Shown piece by piece: positions 1-8,380 of a DNA stretch of 64,000 nucleotides (positions are counted from its first letter, which is position 1; each line of letters opens with the position of its first letter). The notes beneath the pieces are model-generated. The model was given only the letters and a program-made list of their open reading frames with translations, ran no database searches and was not told where the DNA came from. The position numbers and the translations under genes were made by a program. This stretch comes from Croceivirga sp. (GTDB lineage: Bacteria; Bacteroidota; Bacteroidia; Flavobacteriales; Flavobacteriaceae), in NCBI GenBank assembly GCA_028284285.1, contig JANQSA010000032.1, forward strand, positions 186,001-250,000. The letters are read 5' to 3'.

Positions 1-38
1 GCTCGGTCTGTGGGCATCGCACTTTTTTCCCATTTCAT
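1..38 (-). CDS. Possible 5' end of the next downstream gene (partial)
   Basis: An ATG at 38 on the minus strand opens a reading frame that stays open to the window edge (12 codons, beginning MKWEKSAMPTDR). It lies about 115 bases after the stop of the first beta-helix gene, which fits another co-directional gene. Too little is visible to assign a product, and chance cannot be excluded. Confidence 0.25.
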   Translation of the reverse strand, partial: MKWEKSAMPTDR

Positions 39-151
39 TTTGCAAAGGTATCTGTTGAAATAAATTCGTGTTCAGTTTTTGGGAAAGCTCTTTCAACGGC
101 TTCCCCCCAATTCATATCCTTATATTGATTGTTCACCAAGTGGAATTTACA

Positions 152-2527
152 TCAGTGGGTTTTAGTCAAATTTTTACTTTTTTCAGGCCCAAATATGCGT
201 CTGCCATATACCGGTTCCAAGTCAACTACTTTCAATCGCAAAACCCCTAGTGGGTCATCACCGGATGAATGGATTTTCAATTTCACATAACGCGCTTCAA
301 CAGGCTCTTGTTCTGGCATGTATTGTTGGTTAATGGCCAGTGTTGAAATCTTACGCCCCTCACCAAAGGTTCTCCAGTTTTTGCCATCTTTTGATATTAA
401 ATACTCAAAATCGTAACCGTGCTTAAAATACACCTCGCGCTTGGTCTTGGCATCGATATAACCAAAAGCGGAACTCACATAATACACATCGGAAACTTTA
501 CCCATGTCCACAATCAATTCCCCTTCTTTTCCCGCACCTTGCCAATAGGTCTCCGTTCTACCATCAGTAGCAAAAGATGCTTTGCTATTGCCCGCACTAC
601 CTATGGCCGTTATTTCCTTACCGACCACCGTTCCTTTTTCAGCAATATAAAAATTGCTGTTTACCGGTAGTGCCGGAGGCAATAATTTTTCAATCTCCTC
701 ACGACTTCTTATGGTCTTAATAATGGATTTTACTCCTGCCTTTTCTTTGATCCAGGTTGGATATTCCCCGGCTTCTTTCTCAAAATAATAGGCTGCACCC
801 CTCACCACATAGTCGTGAGAACCATTGGCCAGATAAGGTCTGTGCGAAGAACCAATGACCACATTGTCCCTGATTTCAATGCCACGTGAACCGTTATCCG
901 GGTAAATACCATGGCTATAGTGGGCACAATTGGGCGCCTCAGGATATAGCACGCCCTCAATATAATTGGCATACCACTTGGTCCCGGGGGAAGCCCCCAG
1001 ATTATAAATGGCAGCAGTATCCCCCAACTTCTTGGTCACATTATTAATGCTATTGTGGGCTACGATCACTCCACCTGCAGACGTTGGGTGGTTATAGGCT
1101 TTGTCCGAACCATCTTTCCAAAAGGCAAAATGATCCACATCGTATCGGCCCCAGCCCCATCCAAGGGAAATACCTCCAGCAGAAGAGCCATCGATGGTAT
1201 TATTGACGATGCTGGCATCTGTTACAAAGGAACATTTAATGGCACAAACATCGAAATATTCCAGCCCTACATCTTTAATTGTATTGTTATCGATGATGAT
1301 TTCACGACTTACGTTACTGCTTATGATATGATGATCCTGAAGGTTACCCATGGTAATGGCTCCACCGGAGATGCCATCAAAAGTGTTACCAAAAACATTC
1401 ACGTTCTGGTTATTGGTGTCAAAGTTCAATGCGGTACTGCCCAGATTTTGGAAGGTATTGCCCTTTATAACCACATTATGTGAATTTTTAAAGTGCACAT
1501 TCCCGGGAATATCGATCAAACCTTCAAATCCATCTTCAATGGTTTGGTAATCGGAATCCGTTAAATAGGCACCTGATTGGATACTCACATAACCCTCAGG
1601 TTTTGAAGCTTGTTTCCAGTTGCCATATTTGAAGGTAATGCCCTCAATGTTCAGGTTGCTTACGCCATCGGCATCGATCAGTTTTTCCAAATTGGATAAG
1701 ACCACTTTGGCGTTCTTCAGGTTTTCTCCCTTTACTGGTTTGTAATACACCCTGCTTTTACGCTTATCCAAATACCACTCGCCTTCTTCATCCAAGAATT
1801 CAATGGCATTTTCCAACCAAGCCACAGCTTTGTCATTGCTGTTTTCATTGATTGCAAAAGGGCCGATCCGGGCCAGTTCCCAATAGCGTTGGTTTACGTA
1901 CGCCACGCCATCCTCTATCTTATCCAACTTACCGCGATACATTTTCCAACGCATAATGTTCACCATTTCAACATCACGAACATTGGATAGCTTCGGAAAG
2001 CCTTCGGGAACTTTAAAGCCGTTGGGCGTATTTTCATCATCACGGCAGTCGACCGAGTTACACGGATTGGGCCGGTTAGAAAGTCTTACCCAGCCTACAC
2101 CATCTTTGGTTCGGGCTCTAACTACCCGTTTATCGTTGATGTATAGATGACGACCGACAACTCCGGCCGATACTTTCGCTGTCCAAATACCGTCTTTTCC
2201 TGAATTTCTCCATCCACTAATGGTAACACCTCCACTGATAACTGGTGTTGCTCCTTCCGCAGCCTGAATCGATAGGTTTGAATCCTCTGCATTGAGCGTC
2301 AAGGGCCTATTCAACACATATTCCCCATCCATAAGGTGGATCACTACAAAACCATCGGCCTTTCGTGCCTGATTTCTTGCATATTCAAGGGTCTTCCAAG
2401 GACGGCTCTTGGTTCCATCGGCTTTATTGCTACCTGATGGGGAAATGTAATAATTGCTCTGGGCAATAGCTGTAAAAGTACCTAAAAGCAACATTACCAG
2501 CAACAAATTGATTGACTTAAAACTCAT
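152..2527 (-). CDS. Secreted right-handed beta-helix protein with C-terminal discoidin domain (GH141-like)
   Basis: This 791-residue protein has a Sec signal peptide (residues 1-22, ending AIAQ). A long right-handed parallel beta-helix region covers about 25-600, opening with the YYISPSGSN / WKTLEYARNQAR pattern common in extracellular beta-helix carbohydrate-active enzymes, followed by an SGGVTISGW segment. An F5/8-type C (discoidin) domain spans about 636-775 (FATDGRTETYWQG, ARYVKLKIHSSG). The overall layout resembles GH141-like and related uncharacterised beta-helix hydrolases; that family placement is inferred from pattern, not from a search. It is probably periplasmic or exported and acts on a polysaccharide side chain. 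It is a tandem paralogue of the gene at 2625-4967 and is last in the GH172-symporter operon. Confidence 0.75.
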   Translation of the reverse strand: MSFKSINLLLVMLLLGTFTAIAQSNYYISPSGSNKADGTKSRPWKTLEYARNQARKADGFVVIHLMDGEYVLNRPLTLNAEDSNLSIQAAEGATPVISGGVTISGWRNSGKDGIWTAKVSAGVVGRHLYINDKRVVRARTKDGVGWVRLSNRPNPCNSVDCRDDENTPNGFKVPEGFPKLSNVRDVEMVNIMRWKMYRGKLDKIEDGVAYVNQRYWELARIGPFAINENSNDKAVAWLENAIEFLDEEGEWYLDKRKSRVYYKPVKGENLKNAKVVLSNLEKLIDADGVSNLNIEGITFKYGNWKQASKPEGYVSIQSGAYLTDSDYQTIEDGFEGLIDIPGNVHFKNSHNVVIKGNTFQNLGSTALNFDTNNQNVNVFGNTFDGISGGAITMGNLQDHHIISSNVSREIIIDNNTIKDVGLEYFDVCAIKCSFVTDASIVNNTIDGSSAGGISLGWGWGRYDVDHFAFWKDGSDKAYNHPTSAGGVIVAHNSINNVTKKLGDTAAIYNLGASPGTKWYANYIEGVLYPEAPNCAHYSHGIYPDNGSRGIEIRDNVVIGSSHRPYLANGSHDYVVRGAAYYFEKEAGEYPTWIKEKAGVKSIIKTIRSREEIEKLLPPALPVNSNFYIAEKGTVVGKEITAIGSAGNSKASFATDGRTETYWQGAGKEGELIVDMGKVSDVYYVSSAFGYIDAKTKREVYFKHGYDFEYLISKDGKNWRTFGEGRKISTLAINQQYMPEQEPVEARYVKLKIHSSGDDPLGVLRLKVVDLEPVYGRRIFGPEKSKNLTKTH

Positions 2528-2624
2528 ATCTCCTATTTTAATGTAAACGAAATCCTTATCCTGTTAGAATACCTTTTTGACCTTTATCACAACACAGTAT
2601 CAGTGGCTATTTTCAAACTTTCCC

Positions 2625-4967
2625 CTACTTACGCACAAGGCCACCGTAAATAGGGCGTTGGTCTGCCACCTTGAACCGCAATACGCTTAGGGGATCATCT
2701 CCCGATGAGTAAACCTTCAGTTTTACATATCTGGCCTCGGCAGGTTTGTACTCCGGCATGTATTGTTGGTTGATTGCAATGGTCGAGATTTTACGGCCTT
2801 CTCCATAAGATGTCCAGTTTTCACCATCCAAAGAAGTGAAATACTCAAAATCATAGCCGCGCTTGCAATATACCTCCCGCTGGGTTTTGGTATCGATATA
2901 ACCAAATGCGGAGTTCACATAGTACACATCCGAGATTTTGCCTAAATCAAGAATCAGCTCACCTTCCTTACCCGCTCCTTGCCAGTAGGTTTCTGTTTTG
3001 CCATCGGTGGCGAAAGATGCTTTGCTGTTTGCAGCACTACCTATGGCGGTGATATGCTTACCTACGGCCACTCCTTCTTTTACCACATGGAATTTGTGGC
3101 TTACCGGCAAGCGGTTTGGCATAAGTTTTTCAATGGTTTCACGGGTTCTTATTTCGGTGATTTCGGACTGGACACCGGCCTTTTCCTCAACCCATTTTGG
3201 ATATTCGCCAGCTTCTTCCGCATAATAGTAGCGGCTGCCTCTTACGTTATAATCGTGCGATCCATTGGCCAGATAGGGTTCACGGCCATTGATTACCACA
3301 TTATCCTGGATTTCAATACCACGCGAACCGTTATCAGTATATATGCCATGGACATTATGGCTACTATACGGCGTACTGGGCAACCTAATATTTTCAATAT
3401 AATTGGCGTACCATCTAGTCCCCGGTGAAGCTCCCAGATTATAGATGGCTCCCGTATCTCCCAACAGGCGGGTTATGTTGGTAATATGGTTATGTGCAAC
3501 AATTACGCCACCTGTTATGCTAGGGTGGTTATAGGCTTTATCGGAACCATCCTTCCAAAAATCAAAATTATCCACATCGTAACGGCCCCAGCCCCAACCT
3601 AAAGAAATACCACCTGACGAGGCCCCGTTGATGGTATTGTTGATAATGCTGGCATTTTTTACATAGGTACATTTAATGGCGCAGGTATCATAATATTCCA
3701 AGGCCACATCTTTGATTGAATTGTTGTCGATAACGATATCCTGGCTCAATAGATCGCTAACGATATGGTGATCCTGCAGGTAACCAATGGTAATGGCTCC
3801 ACCTGAAATCCCTTCGAAAGTATTGCCAAAAATATTGACGTTCTGGTTGTTGGTGTCAAAGTTCAAGGCTGTTCCGCCCATGTTCTTAAAGGTGTTGCCC
3901 TTTACAACCACATTACGAGAATTTTTAAAGTGTAGGTTTCCCGGAATATCCGCCAAGCCCTCGAAGGCATCTTCAATGGATTTATAATCGGGGTCTTTCA
4001 AGATTGCCCCCGATTGAATACTTACGTATCCCTGTGGTGTGGAAGCCTGTTTCCAATCGGCATATTTAAAAGTAATGCCTTCAATACTTACATTGCTTGC
4101 GCCATCGGCATCAATCAGTTTTTCAACATTGGACAACACTACATTGGCATTCTTCAGGTCTTCCCCTTTAAGCGGCTTGTAGTAGATGGTCCGCTTTCGC
4201 TTGTCCAGATACCATTCCCCTTCTTCATCCAAAAACTCGATGGCATTTTCCAACCATGTAACCGTGTGGTTTTTATTATTGAACAGTATGGCATAGGGGC
4301 CAATTTTTGCCAAATCCCAATAGCGTTGGTCTACATAGGCCAAGCCATCTTCAATCCTGTCCAGTTTGCCGCGGTACATCTTCCATCGCATAATGTTCAC
4401 CATTTCCACATCCCCAACATTGGATAATTTTGGAAAATCTTCCGGCATTTTAAAACTGTTGGGGCTGTTTTCTTCAATACAAGTAACCGAATTACAAGGA
4501 TTGGGGCGGTTCGCATTCCTTACCCATCCTTTACCATCTTTGGTACGGGCCCTAACAGCCCGTTTATCGTTGATGTATAAGTGTCTACCGGTTACTCCAG
4601 AGGGCACTTTCGCCGTCCAAATACCATTTTTTCCTGAGTTTCTCCATCCTGAAATGCTAACACCACCAGTAATAACCGGTGTTGCCCCTTCTGCCGCTTG
4701 TAGCGAGAGGTTTGAATCCCCCGCATTAAGAACCAAAGGTCTATCCAATATATATTCACCATCCAGAAGGTGAATCACTACAAAATCATCTATTTTTTGT
4801 GCCCGATCTCTGGCGTATTCCAATGTTTTCCAAGGTTTATCTTTTGAGCCTATTGCTGAATTGCTGCCCTTAGGAGACACATAAAATACTGTTGACTGAG
4901 CCCATACACTGCCTATGGAAACCATTAGGACAATGGGTAAAAAACTAATTTTAAAACATTTTTTCAT
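2625..4967 (-). CDS. Secreted right-handed beta-helix protein with C-terminal discoidin domain (paralogue)
   Basis: This 780-residue protein has a signal peptide (about 1-23, ending VWAQ), a beta-helix core and a C-terminal discoidin domain from about residue 634 (FATDGKTETYWQG). It can be aligned end to end with its downstream neighbour, with long near-identical blocks such as LDEEGEWYLDKRK and SLGWGWGRYDVD, so the pair arose by tandem duplication. The gap between them is 97 bases. The helix turns contain repeated NxT/NNxI patterns typical of asparagine ladders (VVKGNTF, NIFGNTF, VIDNNSI). The likely role is a glycoside hydrolase or lyase on the same glycan as the GH172 enzymes. The catalytic residues cannot be named from sequence alone. 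The stop lies 25 bases from the symporter gene's 3' side, so co-transcription is likely. Confidence 0.75.
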   Translation of the reverse strand: MKKCFKISFLPIVLMVSIGSVWAQSTVFYVSPKGSNSAIGSKDKPWKTLEYARDRAQKIDDFVVIHLLDGEYILDRPLVLNAGDSNLSLQAAEGATPVITGGVSISGWRNSGKNGIWTAKVPSGVTGRHLYINDKRAVRARTKDGKGWVRNANRPNPCNSVTCIEENSPNSFKMPEDFPKLSNVGDVEMVNIMRWKMYRGKLDRIEDGLAYVDQRYWDLAKIGPYAILFNNKNHTVTWLENAIEFLDEEGEWYLDKRKRTIYYKPLKGEDLKNANVVLSNVEKLIDADGASNVSIEGITFKYADWKQASTPQGYVSIQSGAILKDPDYKSIEDAFEGLADIPGNLHFKNSRNVVVKGNTFKNMGGTALNFDTNNQNVNIFGNTFEGISGGAITIGYLQDHHIVSDLLSQDIVIDNNSIKDVALEYYDTCAIKCTYVKNASIINNTINGASSGGISLGWGWGRYDVDNFDFWKDGSDKAYNHPSITGGVIVAHNHITNITRLLGDTGAIYNLGASPGTRWYANYIENIRLPSTPYSSHNVHGIYTDNGSRGIEIQDNVVINGREPYLANGSHDYNVRGSRYYYAEEAGEYPKWVEEKAGVQSEITEIRTRETIEKLMPNRLPVSHKFHVVKEGVAVGKHITAIGSAANSKASFATDGKTETYWQGAGKEGELILDLGKISDVYYVNSAFGYIDTKTQREVYCKRGYDFEYFTSLDGENWTSYGEGRKISTIAINQQYMPEYKPAEARYVKLKVYSSGDDPLSVLRFKVADQRPIYGGLVRK

Positions 4968-4991
4968 GCTGTTCTTTGCGCGATTACTGAT

Positions 4992-6350
4992 TTAATTTTT
5001 CCTTAATTTTTGAAGTTTTTCTGCATTTTGGGCAATGGCCTTGGAATCCAATTTAAATAGGTTTACCACCAATGCGGTTATCACGAATACGATGGCGGGT
5101 ACAATTGAAAACACCACTAGAATACCATTTGTCGCCTCAGCGGACTGTTGCACCCCTCCACTCTGATAGCCATAATAGCCCATAATGGCCAGGGCCAGGG
5201 CGCCTCCTACCGAAAGCCCCATCTTTAGGGAGAACAAGGTGAATGATAATGTGAGTCCATCCAAACGTTTTTTAAACTTCAACTCCCCATAGTCCACGGC
5301 ATCTGCGGTAAAGGTGAACCAAATCGGGGCAATCATTTGATTGAAGAAACCCACAAAAAATTGGATGACCATAATAAGAACGATATTTGAATTGCCCACT
5401 ACAAAGGATATGGCCGACATTACCGCGCAGAGGTACAATAAAACAATGTAGGCCTTTTTTTTGTCCATAACGTCCAACAGTTTTGCGGCCAACTGCGCAC
5501 CAATCATTCCCCCAATCATCCAGATGGACAGGAACCAAGCCGAATAAGTGGCCGCGTTTTCCACATACAGGGTAATGTAGAACATTTGTGTCGTGTTTTT
5601 TATGGTCTGGGCGGTTACCATGACCAAGGTCGCCAAGGCAACCAAACGGTACTGGTCATTTTTGAATATAAATTTTAGGTCTTGGTACAGATTGCCTTTT
5701 TCATCTTCCATGCCCTTAACACGCTCTTTGGTTGTGGCAAAACAGATCATAAAAAGAAGAACCGACAAAACGGCCATGATGATCATGGCATTTCTATAGC
5801 CGATGGCCGGGTTGTCCCAGATGGTAGTTAATGGCAACACCAATGAGGTCACCACCAGTCCACCCCCGGTAGCGAACATAAAACGTGTGGCATTAATGGA
5901 TGCCCGTTCTTTGGGATTGCTCGTCATCACCCCGGTCAATGCCCCATATGGAATATTGGTCGCCGTAAAGAGCAACATCAATGTAGTGTACGTGGCGTAG
6001 GCATAGATTACTTTTCCCTCAGGACCAAAATCAGGGACGGTGAACACCAACACGCTGGCCACTGCATAAGGTATTGCCAATATGATCAAATAAGGGCGAT
6101 ATTTTCCCCATTTGGTGTTGGTCCGATCCACTATACCGCCCATTATGGGATCAGTAACCGCATCTACGATCCGTACCACCAAAAATATTGAAGCCACCGT
6201 AGTGGCACTCAAACCGTATATTTCAGTGTAGAAAAAGCCTAACAACAATAATACGGACTGATACACAAAGTTTCCGGCCGTATCGCCCAAACCATACCCT
6301 ATCCTTTCCAGGAGACCTACCTGATTTTCATTTGTTTTTAGTTTATTCAC
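4992..6350 (-). CDS. GPH-family (MelB-like) sugar:cation symporter, MFS
   Basis: This is a 452-residue polytopic inner-membrane protein with about 12 hydrophobic segments. It has the glycoside-pentoside-hexuronide:cation symporter signatures: VDAVTDP at residues 62-68, whose aspartates (D63, D67) correspond to the cation-site acidic residues of MelB-type carriers, and WGKYRP at 81-86. It probably imports the mono- or oligosaccharides released in the periplasm. The start codon is GTG, 12 bases after the stop of the signal-peptide-less GH172 gene, which suggests translational coupling. Pairing with a cytoplasmic hydrolase implies uptake of a still-glycosidic product. The substrate itself cannot be read from the sequence. 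Confidence 0.88.
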   Translation of the reverse strand: MNKLKTNENQVGLLERIGYGLGDTAGNFVYQSVLLLLGFFYTEIYGLSATTVASIFLVVRIVDAVTDPIMGGIVDRTNTKWGKYRPYLIILAIPYAVASVLVFTVPDFGPEGKVIYAYATYTTLMLLFTATNIPYGALTGVMTSNPKERASINATRFMFATGGGLVVTSLVLPLTTIWDNPAIGYRNAMIIMAVLSVLLFMICFATTKERVKGMEDEKGNLYQDLKFIFKNDQYRLVALATLVMVTAQTIKNTTQMFYITLYVENAATYSAWFLSIWMIGGMIGAQLAAKLLDVMDKKKAYIVLLYLCAVMSAISFVVGNSNIVLIMVIQFFVGFFNQMIAPIWFTFTADAVDYGELKFKKRLDGLTLSFTLFSLKMGLSVGGALALAIMGYYGYQSGGVQQSAEATNGILVVFSIVPAIVFVITALVVNLFKLDSKAIAQNAEKLQKLRKN

Positions 6351-6362
6351 CTGTAAACTCGT

Positions 6363-7493
6363 TTATTGAATGATCATTCCCTCCCTATCCGGTAGGGCCT
6401 GGAACTTTGTGCTAGGAAGGGTTTGGTACCAAAAAGCCACTGTGGCAATATCGTCCTGTCTGGCAAGATACTTGCGGTCTTCCACCACATCGAACTGTTT
6501 GGTATTGAACTTTTTCCAACCCAAATCCTGCACGGTCACCCTTAATTTTTTGGTAAAACGGATGGGATCCGGAATGTGCCAACGGTACAACGAAAAGCGG
6601 GGTTGTATTTTGTACAGGCCATCGGGAGCTTCATAGCGGTGAAAACCCCCATATGCTGAATTGTAGACGGTATACCCTTTGTTCGTCTCCCAATTGAAGG
6701 CACCCAGAAAATAATCTTCCAAACCGGTACCACATATTGTGGGAAACTCTTCATCATCGTCCATGTAGAATTTCACTTCCCCCTCGCCCCACCAGCCACC
6801 GGCTCCATTGAGGCCCACACTCATAGCCGTGCCGATATAATGACCTTGCCCATCGACACTATCGATAATGGTGTGTACTTCCTTTGGCTTGACCGGGTTG
6901 GACCTTCTGAACGATGCATGAAAATAGGCACACGCTTTAGGTATTTCGGTCAATTGGTAGTTGATCTGGTAATATAAGATCCGATCAATGTCGCTTCTAT
7001 TTTCCATGGTGAAATAACAGCGTTCCCTAAATGGCATACTCCAAAAGCAATTGAACGCATTGGACGGATTTACGGCTACCGGAATGGAATTCAGTTGTGC
7101 AAATTCCCCGCCAAGCAGCACATCAGTATTGTCCACATAGCCACTGGCAAAAAAATCCGGAAAGGGCACTTCCACTGAAGGATGTTCCTGATTGTCCCAA
7201 TATATCCTGATAATCAAGTCCCTTGAGATAAGGCCGGTCATCCACATGCTTTGAATAGCACCCATGCCCTTGATGTCGGCTATAACTGTCGTCTCTCCCG
7301 CCGCAATGGTTATCGCCGGGTTTACTTTCCAGCCCCGGCCCAATTCACTCGACTGTCTTTCGGCAAAACCTGTGGTGGCCATCCCTCCCATACCGGGTTC
7401 CCCAGTCGGATTTTCTGCCGTAATACATCGTGATTGGGCAGCTGAAAGGAAGCTTAAATTTCCCAATGTGTTGTTCAATCCGTTGAATTCCAT
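6363..7493 (-). CDS. GH172 (DUF2961) glycoside hydrolase, probably cytoplasmic
   Basis: The 376-residue protein has the full GH172/DUF2961 core. WWGEGEVKFY (234-243) and GTGLEDYF (255-262) contain the conserved glutamates E237 and E259 that fit the retaining two-carboxylate mechanism described for the family; known activities include alpha-D-fructofuranosidase, difructose dianhydride I synthase/hydrolase and alpha-D-arabinofuranosidase. The protein begins directly with the family's first conserved block (FNGLNNTLGNL), and an in-frame TAA lies two codons upstream of the ATG, so there is no signal peptide. The secreted homologue at 23324-24463 has the same block preceded by one. Together with the symporter 12 bases downstream, this points to intracellular processing of an imported furanoside. 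Confidence 0.87.
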   Translation of the reverse strand: MEFNGLNNTLGNLSFLSAAQSRCITAENPTGEPGMGGMATTGFAERQSSELGRGWKVNPAITIAAGETTVIADIKGMGAIQSMWMTGLISRDLIIRIYWDNQEHPSVEVPFPDFFASGYVDNTDVLLGGEFAQLNSIPVAVNPSNAFNCFWSMPFRERCYFTMENRSDIDRILYYQINYQLTEIPKACAYFHASFRRSNPVKPKEVHTIIDSVDGQGHYIGTAMSVGLNGAGGWWGEGEVKFYMDDDEEFPTICGTGLEDYFLGAFNWETNKGYTVYNSAYGGFHRYEAPDGLYKIQPRFSLYRWHIPDPIRFTKKLRVTVQDLGWKKFNTKQFDVVEDRKYLARQDDIATVAFWYQTLPSTKFQALPDREGMIIQ

Positions 7494-7681
7494 TTTTTAT
7501 TATCTGCTTCTGTATCGTTTATTGGATTTTATCTAATCATTGAAACCCCACCGTTCACCGCAACGCTTTAGTCATTGTCCCCAGTCAAATCACTTTTGAA
7601 CAAAACTAGGGTTACCAATACCGTGTAAAATTGGGGTGATCTTACTTTAGAGTTTAGTCCAGACGGGTTATCGCATTTTAC

Positions 7682-7689
7682 CAAATATA
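7682..7689 (-). promoter_or_regulatory. Candidate -7 element for the GH172-symporter-beta-helix operon
   Basis: On the minus strand the sequence reads TATATTTG, an exact match to the Bacteroidota -7 consensus TAnnTTTG, about 190 bases upstream of the GH172 start. No clear -33 TTTG box was seen at the usual distance, so this is tentative. Confidence 0.35.
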
Positions 7690-7897
7690 GGCGTGGCGGA
7701 TGAAAATCTAAATGTAAAAATTGTCCATAATTGTGTATATTTTGGCATTTAGATGTATACTGACCATAGACGTCATCTTGGAAAGCGATGCCTCTTTTGA
7801 GGCAAACCAAGGTTATTTCTTCTTGGATTTTAAAATTTTATATTGCCGATATTGGCAACTCCAAATCCAGAATGTCAACCACATTGGTTTTTAGCGT

Positions 7898-7911
7898 TTG
7901 TTTCGAAACAA
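7898..7911. repeat. Perfect 14-bp palindrome, operator-like
   Basis: TTGTTTCGAAACAA is a perfect inverted repeat with a central CG, about 400 bases upstream of the cytoplasmic GH172 gene. Central-CpG palindromes of this kind are typical of LacI-family operators, but no binding protein can be assigned. Confidence 0.4.
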
Positions 7912-8102
7912 CAATCAAAGGCCCATAGCTACTATAAAGGGAAAGTGCTCTATCGCCAGACAAGTAATCCAAATATCTCTTACGCCTTTTTTAATGAACG
8001 TATGAGGCTAGGTGTAGTCCTTTCAAATTTAATTAAATGTGATAATAACATCCCCATGAAGTTGAAAAAATTCATTTTGAAATGAGCCATATCCTCCACT
8101 CA

Positions 8103-8126
8103 TTTGTGCATTTTAAAATGCACAAA
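8103..8126. repeat. Perfect 24-bp palindrome
   Basis: The left half TTTGTGCATTTT is followed directly by its exact reverse complement, AAAATGCACAAA, centred between 8114 and 8115. It could be an operator for a dimeric regulator or form a cruciform. With no spacer it would make a poor hairpin terminator. Confidence 0.6.
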
Positions 8127-8178
8127 AGCGATGGCAATATAAATCTTGGGATCTACAAACTTAAGATGGGCAATCCCT

Positions 8179-8218
8179 TCTAAGAGGGGCTTGGAACCCT
8201 TTTGAACCTCTTCTTAGA
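8179..8218. terminator. Imperfect stem-loop downstream of the GHL6 gene
   Basis: TCTAAGA (8179-8185) pairs with TCTTAGA (8212-8218), and a GAGG/CCTC pairing lies inside it. It is about 165 bases past the GHL6 stop on the minus strand, so it may end that transcript. There is no obvious U-tract. Confidence 0.35.
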
Positions 8219-8380
8219 CCGCACTCTAAAACTTAGGGAAAACGAAAATCAGAATGTGTATAATATAGCACGCTCTTCTATACATCGTCTTTTCTTCCAT
8301 GGTCGTTTTCCTAAAACCACCATCCTTACATCGGGCGAATCATCAATTTTTTGGAGAAGCGTAAGGACCATCAGCTTAGA

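Larger units (their letters stand above)
7494..8380. other. Long intergenic region with palindromes, no convincing gene
   Basis: This 887-base stretch lies between the GHL6 gene and the GH172 operon. Both strands have only short, family-less reading frames of 80 codons or fewer. It holds two perfect palindromes (7898-7911 and 8103-8126), an imperfect hairpin (8179-8218) and a candidate -7 element, all listed separately. It probably separates two transcription units and carries the control region of the GH172 operon. Confidence 0.55.

Noticed and set aside
1055-1483. 142-codon plus-strand open frame
   Set aside because: It is antisense to the beta-helix gene, and a similar shadow occurs in its paralogue because the two genes are homologous.
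7843-8085. 80-codon plus-strand open frame in the PUL1 intergenic region
   Set aside because: No family resemblance, no start context, and it is interrupted by the palindromic regulatory-looking sequence nearby.
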